Part shown: piece by piece, positions 6,526 through 9,677 of the stretch | Layout: each line of letters begins with the position of its first letter | How positions within the stretch are numbered: position 1 is the stretch's first letter | Assembly: GCA_031283745.1 (NCBI GenBank) | Contig: JAITBH010000072.1 | Coordinates: 1 to 9,677, forward strand | Direction: 5' to 3' | Source: Candidatus Ectomicrobium neotermitis | GTDB lineage: Bacteria > Elusimicrobiota > Endomicrobiia > Endomicrobiales > Endomicrobiaceae | Length of the DNA stretch: 9,677 nt | Made by a program: the position numbers and the translations under genes | Notes under the pieces: model-generated | Databases searched by the model: none | Told to the model about the DNA's origin: nothing | What the model saw: only the letters and a program-made list of their open reading frames with translations

Positions 6526-7938
6526 ATGGGTATTTTGTCATTCATTGTTGATATTTTATCAACGCCTGCCATTTTGGTGGGTCTGATGGCGCTGTTGGGT
6601 CTTATCCTTCAAGGTAAATCTCTTGAGGATGTTGTTAGGGGGACTGTCAAGACGATAGTCGGGTTTTTGGTTTTAGGAGCAGGTGCAGGGTTTATCACGG
6701 GAGGGTCGCTGAACTCTTTTGGAACCTTGTTTAACTATGCTTTCGATATGCAGGGAGTTGTCCCAAATAATGAGGCTATAGTTGCTTTGGCGCTGCAGGA
6801 TTATGCCCGCTATACTGCCTACATTATGTGTTTTGGCATGGTCGCAAACATTGTGATGGCTCGTTTTTCAAGAATGAAATACATTTTCTTGACTGGCCAC
6901 CATACCCTTTACATGGCCTGTATGCTTGCCATAATTTTTACGGTAGGCGGCCTTAGTGGTTTTAAGCTCGTAGTCGCAGCGGGCTTGGTTTTAGGTTTGG
7001 TTATGGTTTTATCACCAGCTATATGCCAGCCTACGATGAGGAAGATCGTCAACACCGATGAATTGGGTTTTGGACATTTTGGAGGCTTTGGATATTGGTT
7101 TTCTGCTCAGATAGGGAAGCTGTTCAAAGGTGCAAAATCGTCTGAGGACATCAATTTCCCACAGAGAATTGCCTTCTTGCGTGATACAACTGTGGCTATT
7201 GGTTTTACGATGATCATTATTTTCATCATTGTAACGGGAGTAGCAGTGGGAAAAGGTTTATTGACCGACCCAGTTTTGGCTGCAAATCCCGGAGATCTTG
7301 CCGCCCTTTTTGGCGAAGGAGACACAAAGCCAAGCTGGATAGTTTGGTCTATAACAAAAGGCTTGAGTTTTGCAGGAGGGGTTTATATCGTCTTAGCAGG
7401 TGTGCGTTTAATCTTAGGCGAAATTGTCCCTGCTTTTAAGGGTATAGCTGAAAAGTTAGTTCCTAATGCTAAGCCCGCTTTAGACTGCCCTGTAGTTTTC
7501 CCATATGCACCAAATGCAGTGTTGATTGGCTTTTTGGTGTCTTTTGCGGGAGGAATTTTGGGCTTGTTTATCTTGTATTTTGTCAATGCAAGCCTCATAC
7601 CAGTAGCACTAATACTGCCCGGCGTAATTCCCCACTTCTTTTGTGGAGCAACAGCTGGGGTTTTCGGTAATGCTCAAGGCGGTTTGAAGGGCTGCGTAGC
7701 GGGGGCTTTTGGACATGGACTGCTAATAACTTTCCTACCAGCCATCGCCTTGCCCGTCTTTGGCGCTTTAGGCTTTGCAAATACGACTTTCTCGGATGCT
7801 GACTTTTCGATAACAAGCATCGTGTTTGGAAATGTCGCAAACGGTGCATCGGCAAATGTGCTTTTTGCCATTTGTATAGCAGTGTTCTTGCTGCCGATCA
7901 TTTACAACTATGTAGTTCCAAAAAAGGCAAGCAAATAA
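6526..7938 (+). CDS. ulaA: PTS system IIC permease, ascorbate (UlaA/SgaT) family
   Basis: Integral membrane permease of 470 residues (E. coli UlaA is about 465) that transports and, with IIB, phosphorylates its substrate. Recognised by UlaA-family signatures: PAILVGLMALLGLILQGKS at 14-32, VKTIVGFLVLGAGAGFI at 41-57, GVVPNNEAIVALA at 77-89, and the near-invariant KYIFLTGHHTLYMACM at 118-133. The sequence is almost entirely hydrophobic helices, with one charged loop (about residues 195-220, KLFKGAKSSEDINFPQRIAF). AAAGGAGG precedes the ATG by seven bases. It is followed by a matching IIB gene and preceded by transketolase, which fits import of a sugar acid that ends as xylulose 5-phosphate. Family is secure; ascorbate as the true substrate is inferred, because UlaA homologues occur with other gene sets and no UlaC or UlaD/E/F gene is in the window. 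Confidence 0.92.
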   Translation: MGILSFIVDILSTPAILVGLMALLGLILQGKSLEDVVRGTVKTIVGFLVLGAGAGFITGGSLNSFGTLFNYAFDMQGVVPNNEAIVALALQDYARYTAYIMCFGMVANIVMARFSRMKYIFLTGHHTLYMACMLAIIFTVGGLSGFKLVVAAGLVLGLVMVLSPAICQPTMRKIVNTDELGFGHFGGFGYWFSAQIGKLFKGAKSSEDINFPQRIAFLRDTTVAIGFTMIIIFIIVTGVAVGKGLLTDPVLAANPGDLAALFGEGDTKPSWIVWSITKGLSFAGGVYIVLAGVRLILGEIVPAFKGIAEKLVPNAKPALDCPVVFPYAPNAVLIGFLVSFAGGILGLFILYFVNASLIPVALILPGVIPHFFCGATAGVFGNAQGGLKGCVAGAFGHGLLITFLPAIALPVFGALGFANTTFSDADFSITSIVFGNVANGASANVLFAICIAVFLLPIIYNYVVPKKASK

Positions 7939-7950
7939 ATTAAATTTCTA

Positions 7951-7974
7951 TCCTCCCGCTGCAAAGCGGGAGGA
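7951..7974 (+). promoter_or_regulatory. Strong hairpin with GCAA tetraloop between IIC and IIB genes
   Basis: A perfect 10-bp stem (TCCTCCCGCT/AGCGGGAGGA) is closed by a GCAA (GNRA-type) loop between the IIC stop and the IIB start. No T-run follows, so it is not a simple terminator. Its CCTCCC (7952-7957) is complementary both to GGGAGG in the hairpin (7968-7973) and to the IIB Shine-Dalgarno GGGAGG (7983-7988). It may set mRNA stability or IIB translation. Confidence 0.6.
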
Positions 7975-7993
7975 CAAGAAAAGGGAGGCGTAA

Positions 7994-8278
7994 ATGATTA
8001 AGGTTAAAAAAATAATGTGTTGCTGCGGTCAGGGGCTTGGTTCAAGTATGTTAGTCCGCTTAAATGTTGAAAAAGTGTTGAAAAACTTAGGAATTAAAGG
8101 AGTCGATGTAGAGCATTCCACGATAGCCGACGCAGTCGCTGGGGCTGCGGATCTCTTTGTTTTTGGAAATGATTTGAAGCAATTTGTCCCAAACTTGCCT
8201 TTAGTCATTCTTTTAGACAATATCGTCAACATAAAAGAGCTCGAAGAAAAGTTGAAAAAAGCTTTGCAAATAGAATGA
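7994..8278 (+). CDS. ulaB: PTS system IIB phosphocarrier, ascorbate (UlaB/SgaB) family
   Basis: Small cytoplasmic phosphocarrier of 94 residues (typical IIB size) that takes phosphate from IIA and passes it to the sugar in the IIC channel. The phosphorylation loop CGQGLGSS is at 11-18; C11 is the expected phospho-cysteine, in the lactose/ascorbate-type IIB pattern CxxGxGSS. Two extra cysteines (C9, C10) precede it, an unusual run of three. The rest fits an alternating alpha/beta fold: DVEHSTIADAVAGAADLFVFG, then LPLVILLDNIVN and a terminal helix. GGGAGG lies five bases before the ATG. It follows the IIC gene after a 55-base gap with a hairpin and is the last gene before the terminator. No IIA gene is seen, so IIA must be encoded elsewhere. 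Confidence 0.9.
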   Translation: MIKVKKIMCCCGQGLGSSMLVRLNVEKVLKNLGIKGVDVEHSTIADAVAGAADLFVFGNDLKQFVPNLPLVILLDNIVNIKELEEKLKKALQIE

Positions 8279-8305
8279 TAACCCCTTTCTACATTTGTAA
8301 ACAGC

Positions 8306-8342
8306 AAAATAGGCACGACTAAATCCCGTGCCTATTTTTTTT
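8306..8342 (+). terminator. Rho-independent terminator after the PTS IIB gene
   Basis: ATAGGCACG (8309-8317) pairs with CGTGCCTAT (8327-8335) around a nine-base loop and is followed by a run of T to 8342. It ends the transketolase-ulaA-ulaB transcription unit. A separate 11-bp inverted repeat (8275-8285 and 8367-8377) encloses it. Confidence 0.9.
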
Positions 8343-8406
8343 GCCTGCTTTGAGGGTGTTGATTGCGGGGTTATCATACTGGAAATGGCGGAATTGGAAA
8401 TATATG

Positions 8407-8412
8407 TATAAT
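8407..8412 (+). promoter_or_regulatory. Probable -10 box (TATAAT) for the msrC transcription unit
   Basis: A perfect TATAAT lies 36 bases before the msrC ATG and downstream of the terminator, where a new promoter is needed. I see no good -35 box at 16-18 bases spacing, so the call rests on position and the -10 match. Confidence 0.45.
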
Positions 8413-8448
8413 GAATGACACCCTTTTGGGGCATAAAAAAGAGGAAAA

Positions 8449-8928
8449 ATGGACGCAAAAATAACTGTTTCAAATGCAGCAAAAGCTTCAAAAAAGCAGA
8501 AATATGAAGAGCTGCTACCTCAGATAGCATCGCTTTTAGAGGGGGAGTCTGATTTGACCGCAAAAATGGCAAATACAGTAGCAGTTTTGAAACAAAATTT
8601 TGATTTCTTGTGGGTAGGTTTTTATGTCGTCAAAGGCAGGGATTTGGTTTTAGCCCCTTTTCAAGGTGCTTTGGCTTGTTTTCGAATACCTTTCGGGAAG
8701 GGAGTTTGCGGGGCTGCGTGGCGGCAAAAGGAAACTTTGATAGTTGCTGATGTTTCAAAGTTTGCCGGGCATATAGTTTGCGACAGTGCCTCAAAGTCTG
8801 AAATTGTCGTTCCTCTTATTTCAAAAGCTGATGAGGTGATAGGTGTTTTGGATATCGATAGCGGGGTTTTGAACCATTTTGACCAAACGGATGCCGGATA
8901 CCTCAAGAAAATTACGGCTTTACTCTAA
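8449..8928 (+). CDS. msrC: Free methionine-(R)-sulfoxide reductase (GAF-fold, fRMsr)
   Basis: Cytoplasmic enzyme of 159 residues that reduces free methionine-(R)-sulfoxide to methionine, protecting against oxidative damage. Family signatures run through the protein: FDFLWVGFYVV at 51-61, LVLAPFQGALACFRIPFGKG at 66-85, GVCGAAW at 85-91, DVSKFAGHIVCDSASKSEIV at 101-120 and GVLDIDSGVLNHFD at 132-145. The three conserved catalytic/resolving cysteines are present as C77, C87 and C111, and the EIVVPL...GVLDIDS core is the GAF ligand pocket. GAGG (8441-8444) precedes the ATG. It begins a new transcription unit after the terminator, probably with the -10 box at 8407. The TRAP permease gene starts 18 bases after its stop. 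YebR is a synonym in E. coli. The assignment is strong. Confidence 0.93.
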   Translation: MDAKITVSNAAKASKKQKYEELLPQIASLLEGESDLTAKMANTVAVLKQNFDFLWVGFYVVKGRDLVLAPFQGALACFRIPFGKGVCGAAWRQKETLIVADVSKFAGHIVCDSASKSEIVVPLISKADEVIGVLDIDSGVLNHFDQTDAGYLKKITALL

Positions 8929-8946
8929 AGGCTTAAAGGATAAAAG

Positions 8947-9677
8947 ATGAGTGCAGTTTTGACTTTGTTTTTGATTGTTTTGTTGGTGTTTTTTCTGATT
9001 ATTGGGTTGCCGATAGCGGTATCTTTAGGTTTATGTGCTGTTTTTGGTGCAGTTTTTAGCAATATCCCCTTATCAAACCTCGTCAAACCAATGGCAAACT
9101 CCCTTATTTCCTCCCCTATGATTTCCATTCCGTTTTTCCTTCTTGTTGGAAACATCATGTTTGAAAGCGGAATTTCTAAAAGGCTCATAGAGTTTTTGAA
9201 CTCCTTTTTAGGCTCACTTAGAGGGGGTCTAAACTATGCAGCTGTGTTTGCTTGTGCTTTGTTTTCAGCTTTGGCTGGCCCGGCGCCTATCACGGTGATA
9301 GCGGTCGGGTCAATTTTATATGCCGAAATGAGTGCTTTGGGATATTCGCAGGCACGTTCGGCAGGGCTTTTTACGGCAGCAGGCTCTTTAGGGTCCATCA
9401 TCCCCCCTAGCGTCATAATGGTTGTTTATGCCTCAATAACAAAAGCCCCGCTAAAAGACTTGTTTGTTAGCGGAGCAGGAATAGGGGTGATGATAGCGAT
9501 AGTTTTTCTGATTATCTGCTTTTATCTCGGCAGGAGTGAGTTTGCCCCAAAAAGGGTGCTTCCTTTTAGCTTTGCAACTTTTGCAAAAACCTTTTTTGCT
9601 GCTCTCCCTGCGGTTTTCATACCTATTATTATAGTGGGGGGCATATACTTTAAGCTTCTTTCGGCTTTGCAGTCTGG
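8947..9677 (+). CDS. dctM: TRAP transporter large permease (DctM family), 3' end outside window
   Basis: First 243 residues of a protein that is usually about 425 residues long. It is the main membrane subunit of a tripartite TRAP transporter, which uses an ion gradient to import organic acids delivered by a periplasmic binding protein. Visible family features are the N-terminal helix pair (LFLIVLLVFFLIIGLPIAVS), ISIPFFLLVGNIMFESGIS at 59-77, LRGGLNYAAVFACALFSALAG with the following PAPITVIAVGSI near 95-120, and the signature GLFTAAGSLGSIIPPSVIM near 140-158. AAAGGA (8936-8941) precedes the ATG by five bases. It is the second gene of a probable msrC-dctM unit. The small permease dctQ normally lies directly upstream but is absent here, as is a dctP binding-protein gene. 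Substrate cannot be inferred. Confidence 0.9.
   Translation, partial: MSAVLTLFLIVLLVFFLIIGLPIAVSLGLCAVFGAVFSNIPLSNLVKPMANSLISSPMISIPFFLLVGNIMFESGISKRLIEFLNSFLGSLRGGLNYAAVFACALFSALAGPAPITVIAVGSILYAEMSALGYSQARSAGLFTAAGSLGSIIPPSVIMVVYASITKAPLKDLFVSGAGIGVMIAIVFLIICFYLGRSEFAPKRVLPFSFATFAKTFFAALPAVFIPIIIVGGIYFKLLSALQS

Noticed and set aside
8925..9416. Minus-strand open frames opposite the TRAP permease (8925-9188, 9234-9416)
   Set aside because: They lie within a strongly matching DctM reading frame on the plus strand and lack ribosome-binding sites or family features.

Overview
The window holds eight genes on two strands, plus a repeat-rich intergenic element. It looks like a bacterium with an outer membrane and about 40-45% GC. 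It carries a type V (autotransporter) surface protein, a PTS sugar permease, a TRAP permease and strong Shine-Dalgarno sites, and uses the standard genetic code. The Pmp-like autotransporter, split transketolase and Ula-type PTS together would fit a gut-associated lineage such as Elusimicrobiota. That is an impression from memory, not a demonstrated assignment.

Region 1 (1-2913, minus strand) is a large autotransporter adhesin whose C-terminal end lies off the left edge. It has a signal peptide, about 15 tandem FxxN/GGAI repeats like those of chlamydial Pmp proteins, a linker and an outer-membrane beta-barrel. Codon ~84 falls in a run of 13 G (C on the coding strand). At this length the signal peptide is out of frame with the body; 12 or 15 would restore one continuous frame. 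This is the signature of an ON/OFF phase-variable surface antigen, seen here in the OFF state.

Region 2 (2914-3421) has no convincing gene. It holds a ~467-bp element bounded by imperfect ~50-bp inverted repeats built of GTTAGTG heptamers and filled with short palindromes. Its left end abuts the adhesin ribosome-binding site, so the adhesin promoter probably lies inside the element or beyond it.

Region 3 (3422-8342, plus strand) begins with a membrane-anchored MepM-like M23 peptidase. Then come the two halves of a split transketolase, with TAATG overlap, a UlaA-type PTS IIC permease and a UlaB-type IIB phosphocarrier, ending at a strong intrinsic terminator. The PTS would import and phosphorylate a sugar acid (ascorbate by family assignment), and the transketolase would handle the pentose phosphate that such a pathway yields. 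No IIA component or ulaD/E/F-type enzyme is present in the window.

Region 4 (8343-9677, plus strand) carries a free methionine-(R)-sulfoxide reductase (GAF fold, all three conserved cysteines) followed by the first 243 codons of a TRAP-transporter large permease (DctM type), cut by the right edge.
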